From: Flavisolibacter nicotianae
GTDB taxonomy: Bacteria > Bacteroidota > Bacteroidia > Chitinophagales > Chitinophagaceae
Direction: 5' to 3'
Length of the DNA stretch: 64,000 nucleotides
Assembly: GCF_003628535.1 (NCBI RefSeq)
Contig: NZ_RBCI01000004.1
Location: forward strand, 310,001 to 374,000
The position numbers and the translations under genes are program-made. Below the pieces are notes generated by a model. The model was not told the origin of the DNA. It saw only the letters and a program-made list of their open reading frames with translations, and made no database searches. Shown one piece after another: positions 26,473-36,691 of this stretch; the stretch's first letter is position 1, and each line of letters starts with the position of its first letter.

Positions 26473-26822
26473 AGCAGTTCGATTTACTGAATAAAATGGT
26501 GGATCGTATTCGTAGAGACAATAATACTCAATTCGTACGGTCAGGAAAAAAGTTTTCGGTCAGCGGGACGAAACCCTATACCGCTTGTTGCTTCCGCACG
26601 GAAAAGCAAATGACCAGTGCACCAGCAATCTGGTTATTCACCTGCCTGCCCCTTGTCATTGCAAGCAATTTTTCAACGAAAACAAGCGAGGCAAAACGGT
26701 GATTCCGGAGGGCAGTTGGAATAACGAAAGCCGCTTCGCATTTCACCGCAGAAACAAGCCGGCGACCTGTATTGTATTTTTAAATCCGCTATCTTTCACG
26801 GCAAAATAAACGCAGCAGATAC
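26473..26822 (+). other. intergenic region between divergent genes; weak promoter before the transporter
   Basis: These 350 bases separate the divergent M43 protease and nucleoside transporter genes. I see no coding frame with sensible composition. TATCTTTC (26790-26797), one mismatch from TAnnTTTG, lies 25 bases before the transporter ATG. No hairpin or repeat stands out. Confidence 0.45.
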
Positions 26823-28118
26823 ATGAATATCAAGTTCCGCCTGACCCTAATGAGTTTTCTCCAGTTTTTTGTTTGGGGTGCCTGGCTGATTACCATCGCC
26901 ACCTATTTCTTTTCCAGCGATATGGCGAAGATCGAAAACCCGGGAGCCAAGTTCGGCGCTATCTTCTCCACGCTTGCGCTTTCTTCTCTTTTCATGCCGG
27001 CCGTTACAGGCATCATTGCGGATAAATGGATAGATGCGGAAAAGCTCTATGGCCTGCTGCATATTCTATATGGTGCGTTCCTGTTTTATGTACCGAAAGT
27101 GCATGATGCCGATACGCTTTACTATGTCATCTTCGGCGCCATGATCTGCTATATGCCGACGATTTCCCTTTCCAACTCCATTGCCTATACCATTCTGAAA
27201 CGGGAAGGCTACGATGTTGTAAAAGTGTTTCCGCCGATCCGTGTATGGGGAACGGTTGGTTTTATCGTGGCCATGTGGATCACGAACCTGACCGGCAGCA
27301 AAGCCAACGCCAACCAATTTATCATCGGCGGAATCGCAGCGGTGCTCCTCGGCTTGTTTTCCTTTACCCTGCCCAAATGCCCGCCCCAAAAAAGCATTGC
27401 CAAAAATGCCGGCCTCGCCGAACAATTGGGCTTGCAGGCGTTTAAGCTGTTTGCGAAATACAAGATGGCGCTGTTCTTTCTGTTTTCGATGTTGCTCGGC
27501 GGCGCTTTGCAACTAACCAATATGTATGGCGATACGTTTTTGGATGACTTTAAAAAAATACCGCAATATGGCCCCGACTCTTTCGTAGTGAAATACTCCA
27601 CGATTATCATGTCCATTTCGCAGATGTCGGAGACTTTGTTTATCCTCACCATACCCTTTTTCCTGAAACGGTTTGGCATCAAAAAAGTCATGTTATTTTC
27701 AATGCTGGCTTGGGTGCTGCGTTTTGGACTTTTTGCTTACGGCAATCCTGCCGAAGGTTTGTGGATGATCATCCTGTCCTGTATTGTTTACGGGATGGCC
27801 TTCGACTTTTTCAATATTTCCGGGTCTCTTTTCGTGGAAACGGAAACCAGCCCCTCCATCCGGTCCAGCGCACAGGGACTTTTTATGATGATGACCAATG
27901 GACTGGGCGCTTTTTTAGGAAGCAAGGTGAGTGGCTATGTGATCGATGCGTATTATACATTGCCCAATGGCGATAAGAACTGGCACAGCATCTGGCTGGC
28001 ATTTGCGATCTATGCACTGATCGTGGCCGTCCTGTTCTTTGTTCTGTTCCGGCACCGTCACCAAACGGTGGATAAGGAGCTGGAGGCAGCCACACTGCAG
28101 GAAATGACACCGCATTGA
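26823..28118 (+). CDS. nucleoside:H+ symporter family MFS transporter (NupG/NHS type)
   Basis: A 431-residue integral membrane protein with about 12 helices. The start MNIKFRLTLMSFLQFFVWGAWLITIATYF is the characteristic N-terminus of the nucleoside:H+ symporter family, and the segments ISLSNSIAYTI, VFPPIRVWGTVGFIVAMW and RSSAQGLFMMMTNGLGAFLGSKVSG are also typical. It should import nucleosides across the inner membrane using the proton gradient. No nucleoside catabolic genes are adjacent. A 17-bp terminator hairpin follows. Specific substrate not deducible. Confidence 0.88.
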   Translation: MNIKFRLTLMSFLQFFVWGAWLITIATYFFSSDMAKIENPGAKFGAIFSTLALSSLFMPAVTGIIADKWIDAEKLYGLLHILYGAFLFYVPKVHDADTLYYVIFGAMICYMPTISLSNSIAYTILKREGYDVVKVFPPIRVWGTVGFIVAMWITNLTGSKANANQFIIGGIAAVLLGLFSFTLPKCPPQKSIAKNAGLAEQLGLQAFKLFAKYKMALFFLFSMLLGGALQLTNMYGDTFLDDFKKIPQYGPDSFVVKYSTIIMSISQMSETLFILTIPFFLKRFGIKKVMLFSMLAWVLRFGLFAYGNPAEGLWMIILSCIVYGMAFDFFNISGSLFVETETSPSIRSSAQGLFMMMTNGLGAFLGSKVSGYVIDAYYTLPNGDKNWHSIWLAFAIYALIVAVLFFVLFRHRHQTVDKELEAATLQEMTPH

Positions 28119-28142
28119 TCCAATCGGCAACAAGCATTCTGC

Positions 28143-28180
28143 AACGAAAAACCCGAAGCTTTTGCTTCGGGTTTTTCGTT
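28143..28180 (+). terminator. strong terminator after the nucleoside transporter gene
   Basis: A 17-bp perfect stem (28143-28159 with 28164-28180; core ACCCGAAGC / GCTTCGGGT) with a TTTT loop and a following T run. It also lies just past the trxA stop on the other strand, so it can serve both convergent genes. Confidence 0.93.
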
Positions 28181-28230
28181 TTTAGGTGAAACCGTTCACC
28201 CCATTTTCTTTTGTTTATTGCCAATTGTGT

Positions 28231-28551
28231 TTAATTAGCATGTGCTTCGATCTTTTTCACAAAGTTGCCTTTCGGTTGCGCACCAACCAGCTTGTCAACA
28301 ACCTGTCCGTTTTTGATGAACAGAATGGCAGGAATGGACGTGATACCGTAGTTCATGCTTACCTGCGGGTTTTCATCAACGTTCAGTTTGCCGATATTTA
28401 CCTTCCCGTCATATTCTTTCGACAGTTCATCAATTACTGGTCCGATAGCACGGCAGGGGCCGCACCATTCAGCCCAAAAATCAACGATTGTCAATTTATC
28501 CGATTTCAGTACTTCCGTTTCAAAGTTTGAATCTGTGAATGCTTTTGCCAT
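28231..28551 (-). CDS. trxA: thioredoxin
   Basis: A 106-residue protein of standard thioredoxin length. The redox active site WCGPC is at residues 29-33 ([11 protein letters not shown]), the cis-Pro loop reads GITSIPAIL, and [17 protein letters not shown] follows as in classical thioredoxin 1. It reduces protein disulfides in the cytoplasm, recharged by thioredoxin reductase. No signal peptide. A perfect -7 box (TAAATTTG, minus strand) lies 39 bases upstream. Monocistronic. Confidence 0.96.
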   Translation of the reverse strand: MAKAFTDSNFETEVLKSDKLTIVDFWAEWCGPCRAIGPVIDELSKEYDGKVNIGKLNVDENPQVSMNYGITSIPAILFIKNGQVVDKLVGAQPKGNFVKKIEAHAN

Positions 28552-28589
28552 GGTTTTATGATTTAAAAAATTTTCAAACGATAATTCTG

Positions 28590-28597
28590 CAAATTTA
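28590..28597 (-). promoter_or_regulatory. -7 promoter box of trxA (TAAATTTG)
   Basis: A perfect TAnnTTTG match on the minus strand, 39 bases upstream of the trxA ATG, in an A/T-rich stretch. A -33 element is not obvious. Confidence 0.55.
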
Positions 28598-28704
28598 AGC
28601 CCAATCCGAATTTTCGTGACGTCGTGTCAGGAGAGCAAGCCAAAAGTAAAATTTCAAAAGTCATCCGAACTCAAATCTCAACCGTACCCCTTTTTCTTTT
28701 ACGC

Positions 28705-31700
28705 TTAAGCTGTGACGACTTTTACATCGATTTCCGGCGTTCGTTCGAGGAACTCGATCATTTCGTGGTTCATTTCAAAGCCATGCCCGTTTGTTTGCAG
28801 CGCCGCCTTCCAGTTATTTTTTGGCTCGACAACCGTGATGCGGACCGAGGAACTCCCGGGATGCGTCTGCAGGTTTTTTTCAAAAAAAGCAATGATCTCG
28901 CTTTGCAGGTTGCGTACATCCATCTCGAGTTGCAGCTGCTTGGTGAGCTGGCGCTTGATATTTTCGGCAAGCGTAATGCTTGTCAGTTTAAACTCGTATT
29001 CGGGTTTGTACATGCGCTGCTTGAACGCGCCGCAGAGCAACACAGCCGATCCCTGCAGCAGGAAAGCCTGGAACCGTACATAGTCGTCGCCGAATAAAAC
29101 CAGTTCCGTTTTGCCGGAATAATCTTCCAGCACGTACGAACCAAACTTGTTTCCCTGCCGCGAAATCCGTTGATTGGCCGTGGACACAAGACAAAGCAGC
29201 TTGAAGCTTTTGCCCTGTGCAGACAGGGTGGGAGAATCTTTGACCTCGTTGAAATCGGCAACCGGTGTAATACCGTAATTCTTCATTTCAAATTTGTAGT
29301 GATCCAGCGGGTGGCCACTCAGGTAAATACCGGCCACATCTTTTTCCCGGTCCAGTTGCTCCGTCAACGACCAAGGCGGGCAACTGGCGATCTGCGGCGG
29401 TTTGATATCGAGCACGGCGGGCAAATCGCCAAACAGTGTGTTTGACGTATTGAGTGTTTGTGACTGCACGATGTTGCCATACTTGATGATTTTTTCCAGC
29501 CCCGTTTGGGTTTCACCTTCCGGGATGCAGATATACTGGGCACGGTGCAGTTGCGGAAATGTGTCGAAGGCGCCGGCGTACACCAGGCATTCCAGTGTTT
29601 TCTTGTTCACCGTTCGCTGGTTGATGCGACGCATGAAATCGAACGGATCTTTGTAATGGCCTTCTTTTTCGCGTTCGAGGATGATGCTTTCCACGGCTGC
29701 TTCACCCACGCCTTTCAATCCCCCCAGGCCAAAGCGAATTTCCCCCCTTGCATTCACGGCAAAACCTTTCCTGGATTCATTGATATCCGGTCCGAGTACC
29801 CGGATACCCATTCGCTTGCACTCTTCCATAAAGAAGGTGAGTTTTTCAATGGCGTTGGCGTTGTTGAGTACCGCCGCCATGTATTCGGCAGGGTAGTGGG
29901 CTTTGAGGTAAGCCGTTTGGTAGGCTACGAACGCATAACAGGTCGAGTGCGATTTGTTGAAGGCATACTGGGCAAAGGCCTCCCAGTCGGTCCAGACTTT
30001 CTCCAACACTTTTGCCGGGTGGCCTTTGGCCACGGCGCCGTCGATGAACTTGCTCTTCATCTTGTCCAGCGTCTTCCGGTCTTTTTTACCCATCGCTTTT
30101 CGCAGCACGTCGGCATCTCCCTTGGAGAAGCCACCCAGCTTCTGCGCCAGCAACATCACCTGCTCCTGGTACACCGTGATACCATAAGTTTCCTTCAAGT
30201 ATTCTTCCATTTCCGCGAGGTCGTATTTGACCTCCTCGCGTCCATGTTTGCGGTCGACGTATTGAGGGATATAGGCCATTGGACCCGGACGGTACAGGGC
30301 GTTCATCGCAATCAGGTCGGCAAACTGGTCGGGCTTCAGTTCCTTCAGGTATTTCTGCATGCCCGGGCTTTCAAACTGGAAGGTGGCGATGGTTTCACCT
30401 TTTTGGTAGATCTCGTAGGTCTTCAGATCATCCAGCGGAATATCGTCAATTACAATGTCAACGCCGTGGTTAGCCTTGATCATTTCGAGGGCATTCTTAA
30501 TAATGGTGAGGGTCTTCAAACCCAGGAAGTCCATCTTGATCACCCCGGCATCCTCGATGATCTTCCCCTCAATCTGCGTCACCAGCAGCTCGGAGTCTTT
30601 GGCCGTGCACACCGGGATGATGTTCATCAGGTTGTCGGGAGCGATGATGATACCGGCGGCGTGAATACCGGTGTTCCGCACGGATCCCTCCAGGCGTTCG
30701 GCTTCCTTGAGCACCTGCGCACGGATGTCGCTGCCGTTGTAAATGGCCCGGAGCTGCTTGACATTCTCGATATCGTCGTTGCCGTAGCCTTCTTTTTCTT
30801 CCAGGCTCTTTTCGCCGTCTTTCGCAGTGAGCGGCGCCTTCAGCACACGGCCCAGTTCCGTTCCGGGTTTGTCGGGCACCAGCTTGGCCAACGCATTTGA
30901 TTCGGCCAGCGGCAGGTCCAGCACACGGGCCACATCCTTGATGGACATTTTCGCGGCCATCGTACCATAGGTGACGATCTGCGCCACCTGGTTGCGGCCA
31001 TATTTCTGCACCACGTAATCGATCACTTTCTGCCGGCCTTCGTCATCGAAGTCCGTATCGATATCGGGCATCGACTTACGATCGGGGTTGAGGAAACGCT
31101 CGAACAGCAGGTCGTATTTAATCGGGTCGATATTGGTAATGCCAATGCAATAGGCCACCGCCGAACCTGCCGCCGATCCACGACCGGGACCGATGAAGAC
31201 GCCGAGGTCGCGACCCGCCCTGATAAAATCAGATACGATGAGGAAGTAACCGGCAAACCCCATCGTTTTAATGGTGTGCAGCTCAAAGTCGAGGCGTTCC
31301 TGCGCCTTTTCGTCGATGGTGCCATAGCGCTGGCGGGCTCCTTCAAAGGTCAGGTGTTTTAAGTATTCCCATTGATTCAGGTTGGCATCGTTGTGTACCT
31401 GGAACTCTTTCGGGATCGGGAAGGCGGGAAGAAGGATGTCCTTTTTCAGGTTCAGCAATTCCACGCGGTCCACGATCATGTTGGTGTTGTCGATGGCTTC
31501 CGGCACGTCGCTGAACAGCTTTTTCATTTCGTCAACGCCTTTGAAATAGAACTGGTCGTTGGGAAATTTAAAGCGCCGGTTTTTATGGTTGGCATCGTCG
31601 TTTACGAAATCATCAAAGCCCGGTGTGCTTTGCTTTTCGCCTGTGTTGATGCAAAGCAGGATGTCGTGGGCATTGTAATCATCACGGTCGGTATAGTGGC

Positions 31701-32340
31701 TGTCGTTCGTGGCAATGACCGGAACATTGTATTTTTTGGCAAACTTCAGCAGCACCTGGTTGATGGTTTCCTGCTCCTGCATGTTGTGGCGCTGCAGCTC
31801 GATGAAGTAGTCTTCGCCAAACATGTCCAGCCACCATTTGAATTCTTTCTCGGCGGCTTCCTCGCCGTCGTGCAGGATGGTTTGCGGTACATAGGCACCA
31901 ATGCAGCAGGTGGTGGCAATCAGGCCTTCGTGGTATTGCTCAAGTAATTGTTTGTCGATACGGGGATACTTGGAGTACATTCCCTCCAGGTAGCCCAAAG
32001 AAGTCAGCTTGATCAGGTTTTGATACCCGATCGCATTTTTCGCCAGCAGCACCTGGTGGTAGCGTTGGTCGCGCTGCTCTTTGGAAAAGGTCTTGCGGGT
32101 TCGGTCTGCCACGACATAGAATTCACACCCAACGACCGGCTTTACCTTAACGGTTCCATCATCGTTTTTGTGCTTGTAGGCTTCCGATACAAATTCAAAC
32201 GCACCGAACATATTCCCGTGGTCGGTGATGGCAATGGCCGGCATTCCCTCTTTCACTGCTTTTTTGTACAATGCCTGGATATTGGCGGCACCGTCGAGAA
32301 GGGAAAATTGTGTGTGAACGTGTAAATGGCTAAACTTCAT
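28705..32340 (-). CDS. dnaE: DNA polymerase III subunit alpha
   Basis: A 1211-residue replicative polymerase. The N-terminal PHP domain starts FSHLHVHTQFSLLDG with its metal-binding His residues. The polymerase C-family core includes GPGRGSAAGSAVAYC, the catalytic PDIDTDFDDEGRQ (PDIDxDF) and FESPGMQKYLKELKP. A helix-hairpin-helix segment (FGLGGLKGVGEAAVE) and a C-terminal OB-fold (FKLLCLVSTANQRI...FGSYVLEDYSG) follow. Length is normal for DnaE1. A clear Shine-Dalgarno AGAGGAGA ends 5 bases before the ATG, which is uncommon in this window. The 3'-5' exonuclease is expected as a separate protein and is not here. Monocistronic. Confidence 0.97.
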   Translation of the reverse strand: MKFSHLHVHTQFSLLDGAANIQALYKKAVKEGMPAIAITDHGNMFGAFEFVSEAYKHKNDDGTVKVKPVVGCEFYVVADRTRKTFSKEQRDQRYHQVLLAKNAIGYQNLIKLTSLGYLEGMYSKYPRIDKQLLEQYHEGLIATTCCIGAYVPQTILHDGEEAAEKEFKWWLDMFGEDYFIELQRHNMQEQETINQVLLKFAKKYNVPVIATNDSHYTDRDDYNAHDILLCINTGEKQSTPGFDDFVNDDANHKNRRFKFPNDQFYFKGVDEMKKLFSDVPEAIDNTNMIVDRVELLNLKKDILLPAFPIPKEFQVHNDANLNQWEYLKHLTFEGARQRYGTIDEKAQERLDFELHTIKTMGFAGYFLIVSDFIRAGRDLGVFIGPGRGSAAGSAVAYCIGITNIDPIKYDLLFERFLNPDRKSMPDIDTDFDDEGRQKVIDYVVQKYGRNQVAQIVTYGTMAAKMSIKDVARVLDLPLAESNALAKLVPDKPGTELGRVLKAPLTAKDGEKSLEEKEGYGNDDIENVKQLRAIYNGSDIRAQVLKEAERLEGSVRNTGIHAAGIIIAPDNLMNIIPVCTAKDSELLVTQIEGKIIEDAGVIKMDFLGLKTLTIIKNALEMIKANHGVDIVIDDIPLDDLKTYEIYQKGETIATFQFESPGMQKYLKELKPDQFADLIAMNALYRPGPMAYIPQYVDRKHGREEVKYDLAEMEEYLKETYGITVYQEQVMLLAQKLGGFSKGDADVLRKAMGKKDRKTLDKMKSKFIDGAVAKGHPAKVLEKVWTDWEAFAQYAFNKSHSTCYAFVAYQTAYLKAHYPAEYMAAVLNNANAIEKLTFFMEECKRMGIRVLGPDINESRKGFAVNARGEIRFGLGGLKGVGEAAVESIILEREKEGHYKDPFDFMRRINQRTVNKKTLECLVYAGAFDTFPQLHRAQYICIPEGETQTGLEKIIKYGNIVQSQTLNTSNTLFGDLPAVLDIKPPQIASCPPWSLTEQLDREKDVAGIYLSGHPLDHYKFEMKNYGITPVADFNEVKDSPTLSAQGKSFKLLCLVSTANQRISRQGNKFGSYVLEDYSGKTELVLFGDDYVRFQAFLLQGSAVLLCGAFKQRMYKPEYEFKLTSITLAENIKRQLTKQLQLEMDVRNLQSEIIAFFEKNLQTHPGSSSVRITVVEPKNNWKAALQTNGHGFEMNHEMIEFLERTPEIDVKVVTA

Positions 32341-32522
32341 CGGGTCTCCTCTTGATCTAAATCAGAAATTGTAAAAGGCAGGGCGGCCTACCTTGCGCAA
32401 GGTACAGCCGTTTAACGCAATAATGCCTGTTAAGGTCCGTTGAAAGAAATCCACAGGGTGTGGGAAAAATGGAACAAAGACCCTATTTTCGTCCCTCACC
32501 GAGCACCACAAAAACAAGCCTC

Positions 32523-33239
32523 ATGGTAAAACAAATCCTATTGACAGCCACCATCTTGTTATTTATGGGCAGTTTCATGTCCGTGTCGGCCCAAACATCC
32601 GTCAAACAAAATAACACCGAAGCCTCTAAAACAAATTATAAATTTCTCGATGACATCTCCATTGAACCGGCTGTTGAAGCCATGCCTGCCGAACCCGTAC
32701 GGATGGCCGTTCCAACTGTTAAAAAAGACCTGTTGAATGCAGCGAAAACCTCGTCGTCCGGCTTAATCGAAGGCGCCGGCGCCCTGCAGTTTAAATACTC
32801 CTTGCTTTTGGATGTAGAAGTTGAATTCCTGAAAAATATCCACCTGCTGAACCTGATCGACGGCTGGATGGGAACCCGCTACCTGTTGGGAGGGGCTACC
32901 AAAAGAGGGATCGATTGTTCGGCCCTGATGCAGGTATTTTTCGCTTCACTTTACGGCATGGCGCTGCCCCGCACGGCCAAACAGCAATACGATGCCAGTC
33001 GCAGGATTTCCCGCACCGAACTGAAGGAAGGCGACCTGCTTTTCTTCAATACCACCGGAGGCGTATCGCATGTGGGAATGTACCTGTGTAACAACAAGTT
33101 TGTTCATGCCTCTTCGTCCAACGGCGTCACCATTTCCGACATGTTCGATCCCTACTATGCCAACCGCCTGATTGGCGCCGGTAGACTGGTAGAAGAGAAC
33201 AATGCTGTTCCGGCCGTTTTGTTAACTCCAAATCCCTAG
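32523..33239 (+). CDS. secreted C40 family (NlpC/P60) peptidase
   Basis: A 238-residue protein begun at MVKQILLTATILLF, with a signal peptide cut near SVSAQ. A roughly 80-residue linker precedes the NlpC/P60 domain (about 110-225). The catalytic triad is visible: Cys132 in RGIDCSALMQ, His183 in VSHVGMYL and His195 in FVHASS. These enzymes cut D-Glu/diaminopimelate bonds in peptidoglycan stem peptides, acting in the periplasm during growth or remodelling. It is divergent from dnaE and followed by a strong terminator. Confidence 0.92.
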   Translation: MVKQILLTATILLFMGSFMSVSAQTSVKQNNTEASKTNYKFLDDISIEPAVEAMPAEPVRMAVPTVKKDLLNAAKTSSSGLIEGAGALQFKYSLLLDVEVEFLKNIHLLNLIDGWMGTRYLLGGATKRGIDCSALMQVFFASLYGMALPRTAKQQYDASRRISRTELKEGDLLFFNTTGGVSHVGMYLCNNKFVHASSSNGVTISDMFDPYYANRLIGAGRLVEENNAVPAVLLTPNP

Positions 33240-33258
33240 TATTCCACATAAAAATTTG

Positions 33259-33288
33259 AAAAGCCCTGCCGGAAAGCAGGGCTTTTTT
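33259..33288 (+). terminator. rho-independent terminator after the C40 peptidase gene
   Basis: An 11-bp perfect stem (AAAAGCCCTGC 33259-33269 with GCAGGGCTTTT 33276-33286), 6-base loop, and T run to 33288. Confidence 0.92.
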
Positions 33289-33403
33289 GATGCAAAACGG
33301 TTGCGACTGGGTTTCCACAGTAATGGTCCTTTACCTGCTGAAAGCCCAGGGAATGGTTTCACATCCTTAAAAAAATGTAGAGTAAAAGAGAGTCGTCTAT
33401 GAC

Positions 33404-34921
33404 TTATGGCTTCACACCACGACTCAGTCCAAGCCTTTTTTTCAGCGTATGCCAAACCGGGATGGCATCGGGTGAGAGTTTGAGCTGGATGGTTCCCAAA
33501 ACAAAGGGCAGGAAAAAAACAAGGCTCCGGAGTATGATCCATTGCAACCCGGTTTTGTTATGAAAAAGGAAATAAGCGACTACAAAACAGAGGGCAGCCA
33601 GCACGAGGGCATAAAGTGTTTTCCGGTCGAAGGGCTGCATAGCGAGTTTTCGCAGAAGAAACAGGTAACGGATGGTGTTGTATACGGTAAACGAAATCAG
33701 GCTCGAAATGGCAGGGCCGTACATGCCAAATTTCCGTGTAAGAATATAATTAAGCGGCAACATCAATCCAAGCAAAATGAGTCCTGTGGTGAATTCGAAC
33801 CGCCAGTAGGTGGACGTGCCGATGATCTGTGCGTTTACGCCGGTGCCCATGTCCACAATGCGGGTCAGGCCCAGGTAGAAAAACACCCATTTCGCTCCGA
33901 GGTAGGCTGGTTGCAGGTGAAACGTGCTGATCCCGTCTTCGAAGTTCAACCAGATAAGTGAAAACATTGCACAGGAAAACAATAACTGGTTGATAGAGGA
34001 GCGGTGGTAAATGCGTCTTATTTTGCCGTAATCTTTCTCCCGCCAGGCCTGGGAGAGTGGCCCCGTGGCTGCGGAAACGACTGCCCGCTGCGGCGCCTGG
34101 ATCAGGCTCGTCATATACTGTCCAAAAGTAAATACACCGGCAGCACCAATCCCGTTGGGTAAAACGGCTGCAATAAACAAGGTGTCGATCACCGAAGCAA
34201 TGCTGAAAACAAGGCCGCCTGTCCAGACATAACCAATCAGCGCAATGATCTTTTTCCGGAATTTCTGCGTGACCCTCGTCGGTTTAAAATGGAAATGCAA
34301 CAAGCCCCTGCTCCCCAGGAAGACGAGCAGGAATACCACCAATCCAATATACACAAACGCATAGAGGCCGATAAAGGTGTCGAAACTGGAAATGACACCA
34401 ACCATCGTCAACCCGATCAGCACCGTAACAAAGGCACGGAAAACGATCTCCTTCATCACATTGCTTAAAACAGCTTTGTGCAACTGCCAGGTGTACACAT
34501 CCAGCACCATGAACAGGGTGAAGCCAAATCCAAACGGAAAGAGCCAGTAATAATATTGCAGCAACTCTGGCGAGTTGTTAAAGATTTTGCCTACCAGCGG
34601 CCCCCTGAATAAGATGCCCAGCGCCAGCACCACCAAAAAACCAATACAGGGCAGGAGCAGGGCCCAGGTCATCTGGTCGCTTTTCCTGGCTGGGAGGTGC
34701 GCCTTGTAGTAGGGAAAAAACTTGTTGATGTATGCGGGCATCCCCACACTTGCCACCGAATACATCATGTGACCGATGGCCACAAAAATGGCCGTTAAGC
34801 CAAACTGCTCTTTGGTAAAACCACCTTGCCGTGTAAAGAGAAAGGTGTTGAAAAAACCCAGCGCAAAGCCGGCATACACCACAACAGAGGCAACAATGCT
34901 TTGCTTTCGGATGGTGCTCAT
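33404..34921 (-). CDS. polysaccharide flippase of the MATE/Wzx-like superfamily
   Basis: A 505-residue membrane protein with about 14 hydrophobic helices. The N-terminus (MSTIRKQSIVASVVVYAGFALGFFNTFLFTRQGGFTKEQFGL) is typical of lipopolysaccharide/O-antigen flippases, where the second segment leads into G-[FL]-[TS]-x-E-x-[FY]-G. It probably moves lipid-linked glycans across the inner membrane. A C-terminal polysaccharide-synthesis domain is suggested by the last helices. No sugar-synthesis genes are adjacent; the glycan operon at 55-58 kb is 20 kb away. It stands alone between a C40 peptidase gene and an M1 peptidase gene. Confidence 0.85.
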   Translation of the reverse strand: MSTIRKQSIVASVVVYAGFALGFFNTFLFTRQGGFTKEQFGLTAIFVAIGHMMYSVASVGMPAYINKFFPYYKAHLPARKSDQMTWALLLPCIGFLVVLALGILFRGPLVGKIFNNSPELLQYYYWLFPFGFGFTLFMVLDVYTWQLHKAVLSNVMKEIVFRAFVTVLIGLTMVGVISSFDTFIGLYAFVYIGLVVFLLVFLGSRGLLHFHFKPTRVTQKFRKKIIALIGYVWTGGLVFSIASVIDTLFIAAVLPNGIGAAGVFTFGQYMTSLIQAPQRAVVSAATGPLSQAWREKDYGKIRRIYHRSSINQLLFSCAMFSLIWLNFEDGISTFHLQPAYLGAKWVFFYLGLTRIVDMGTGVNAQIIGTSTYWRFEFTTGLILLGLMLPLNYILTRKFGMYGPAISSLISFTVYNTIRYLFLLRKLAMQPFDRKTLYALVLAALCFVVAYFLFHNKTGLQWIILRSLVFFLPFVLGTIQLKLSPDAIPVWHTLKKRLGLSRGVKP

Positions 34922-34988
34922 TGATCAAACCCGGATTTGGATGGAACCGACAAAACGGTCAGGTCATTTTTCATTCGCGGCAAAGAAA

Positions 34989-36635
34989 TCACAGTTTTCG
35001 TAGATTGATGTAAAAGTTTTTATCCACGTCAAATTGTACGGTGTTAGGCAAAGTAAGGGTCTTCCAATTTTCGGTCGGACCAATAAGATCGCCATTCGTC
35101 AACCTGACCGGCATATCGAAACCTTTTATAGCATTGGCCCAGCGGTATCGAACTGTTTTGCCCGATCGCTTGTACTCCAGTGTCGGAACTTTGGTCGTGC
35201 GGAGATATTGATCAAACACGTTGCGGAGATCCCTGCCGCTCTTTTGGCTGATGTAGTCTTCTACCTGTTTTGTTGTTACCGTTTGGTGGTAAAACGTTTC
35301 ATTCAGCCCACGAAGAATTTGCCGGAACTTCTCATCATCATTGATGATTTGCCGGATCGTATGCAGAACGTTGGAGCCTTTGTTGTACTGGTCGTCGCTA
35401 CCGGGTTTGTGCACGCCATAGGGGCCGATGATGGGTTTATCGTTGGCGATGCCTTTTCGCAGTCCCTGCGTGTAATCATTGCCCGCATTTTTTCCATAAT
35501 AGTATTCGGTAAACAATGTTTCCGAATAATCGGTAAAGCCCTCGTGCACCCACATGTCGGCAATGTCTTTTGCAGTGATGTTGTTTCCAAACCATTCGTG
35601 CCCGCTTTCGTGCACGATGATATAATCCCATTTGAGTCCCCAGCCTGTACCGGAAAGGTCAGTCCCGAGGTAGCCGTTCATGAATCCATTGCCATAAGCC
35701 ACGGCGCTTTGGTGTTCCATACCCAGGTAGGGCGACTGGACCAATTTATAGCCATCGGTATAAAAAGGATAGGGGCCAAACCAGTGCTCGAAGGCCCTGA
35801 ACATGGGCTTTACTTGCTCAAATTGTTTTTCGGCTTTTGTTTTCTCATAGTCGAGCACCCAGTAAGCAAGATCCAGTTTACCTTTTTCTCCTGAAAGCGT
35901 ATCAGTCCACGAGACATAATGCCCGATGTAGGGGATGATGTTGTAGGCGTTGATCGGAGCCGTCACTTCCCAGGTGTAACTGGCTTTTCCATCCGCCACA
36001 ACCCGCTGTTTCAACCGGCCGTTGCCAACGGCGGCCAGTTCTTCCGGCACATTGATGGTCAGCGACGCTCCTTTATCGGGTTCATCGCTCCACATGTCTT
36101 TGCAGGGATACCAAAGCGAAGCACCATCGTCTTCGCAGGCAACGCTAACCCAGGTACGGCCTTGCTTGTCTTTCTTCCAGACCCAGCCTCCTTCCCACGG
36201 CGGATTATGCGCTTCTTTCGGCTTGCCGTGGTATACGATTGTCAGTTGCTGCGTCGTGCCTTTGGCCGCTTGCGGCAGCGAGATAAACCAATGACCGCCG
36301 GCTGAATAAATGGGTCGGGCGGGATCACTGACATAGCGCTTGCCGTTGTAAAAAATACTGTCGATCTCCAGGGGCTGTTGCAAATCCACCTGCAGGTAAT
36401 CATCATGCTGATCGGTCAGTACCGAATAGGTCAGGGTTGTTCTGCCGGAAATCGTTTTGGTGTCTATATCGGGGGTTACGGACACATCGTATCGCTGCAC
36501 ATCCCACCAGGAACGCTGCGGCGTATTGCTGCCAAACAAGGTATCGAGATGGGAAAACGTTTGCTTCGCTGTTTGAGCTGTTGCACTTGCAGATAAGAAG
36601 AAAATAAAAGAGAACGCAGGCCAAAACTGTTTCAT
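34989..36635 (-). CDS. secreted M1 family metallopeptidase
   Basis: A 548-residue protein with signal peptide cut near ATAQ. The N-terminal beta domain (about 40-245) precedes the catalytic domain, which has GMEHQSAVAYG (the GxMEN-like exopeptidase loop, with His in place of Asn) and zinc site His342, His346 and Glu365 (VHESGHEWFG ... WVHEGFTDYSE) with catalytic Glu343. It is shorter than full M1 aminopeptidases since the C-terminal helical domain is absent or reduced. It trims amino acids from peptides in the periplasm or at the surface. Upstream, the divergent peptide-binding lipoprotein suggests, but does not prove, a joint peptide-use role. Confidence 0.92.
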   Translation of the reverse strand: MKQFWPAFSFIFFLSASATAQTAKQTFSHLDTLFGSNTPQRSWWDVQRYDVSVTPDIDTKTISGRTTLTYSVLTDQHDDYLQVDLQQPLEIDSIFYNGKRYVSDPARPIYSAGGHWFISLPQAAKGTTQQLTIVYHGKPKEAHNPPWEGGWVWKKDKQGRTWVSVACEDDGASLWYPCKDMWSDEPDKGASLTINVPEELAAVGNGRLKQRVVADGKASYTWEVTAPINAYNIIPYIGHYVSWTDTLSGEKGKLDLAYWVLDYEKTKAEKQFEQVKPMFRAFEHWFGPYPFYTDGYKLVQSPYLGMEHQSAVAYGNGFMNGYLGTDLSGTGWGLKWDYIIVHESGHEWFGNNITAKDIADMWVHEGFTDYSETLFTEYYYGKNAGNDYTQGLRKGIANDKPIIGPYGVHKPGSDDQYNKGSNVLHTIRQIINDDEKFRQILRGLNETFYHQTVTTKQVEDYISQKSGRDLRNVFDQYLRTTKVPTLEYKRSGKTVRYRWANAIKGFDMPVRLTNGDLIGPTENWKTLTLPNTVQFDVDKNFYINLRKL

Positions 36636-36691
36636 CGCTGGGTTTTCAGGTTGACAATCCGAATCGTTCGCTAATTTAGACGGTTACTGTG

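Noticed and set aside
29506-30900. 464-codon plus-strand frame
   Set aside because: Fully antisense to dnaE, which is certain; composition is His- and Phe-rich as expected for a mirror frame.
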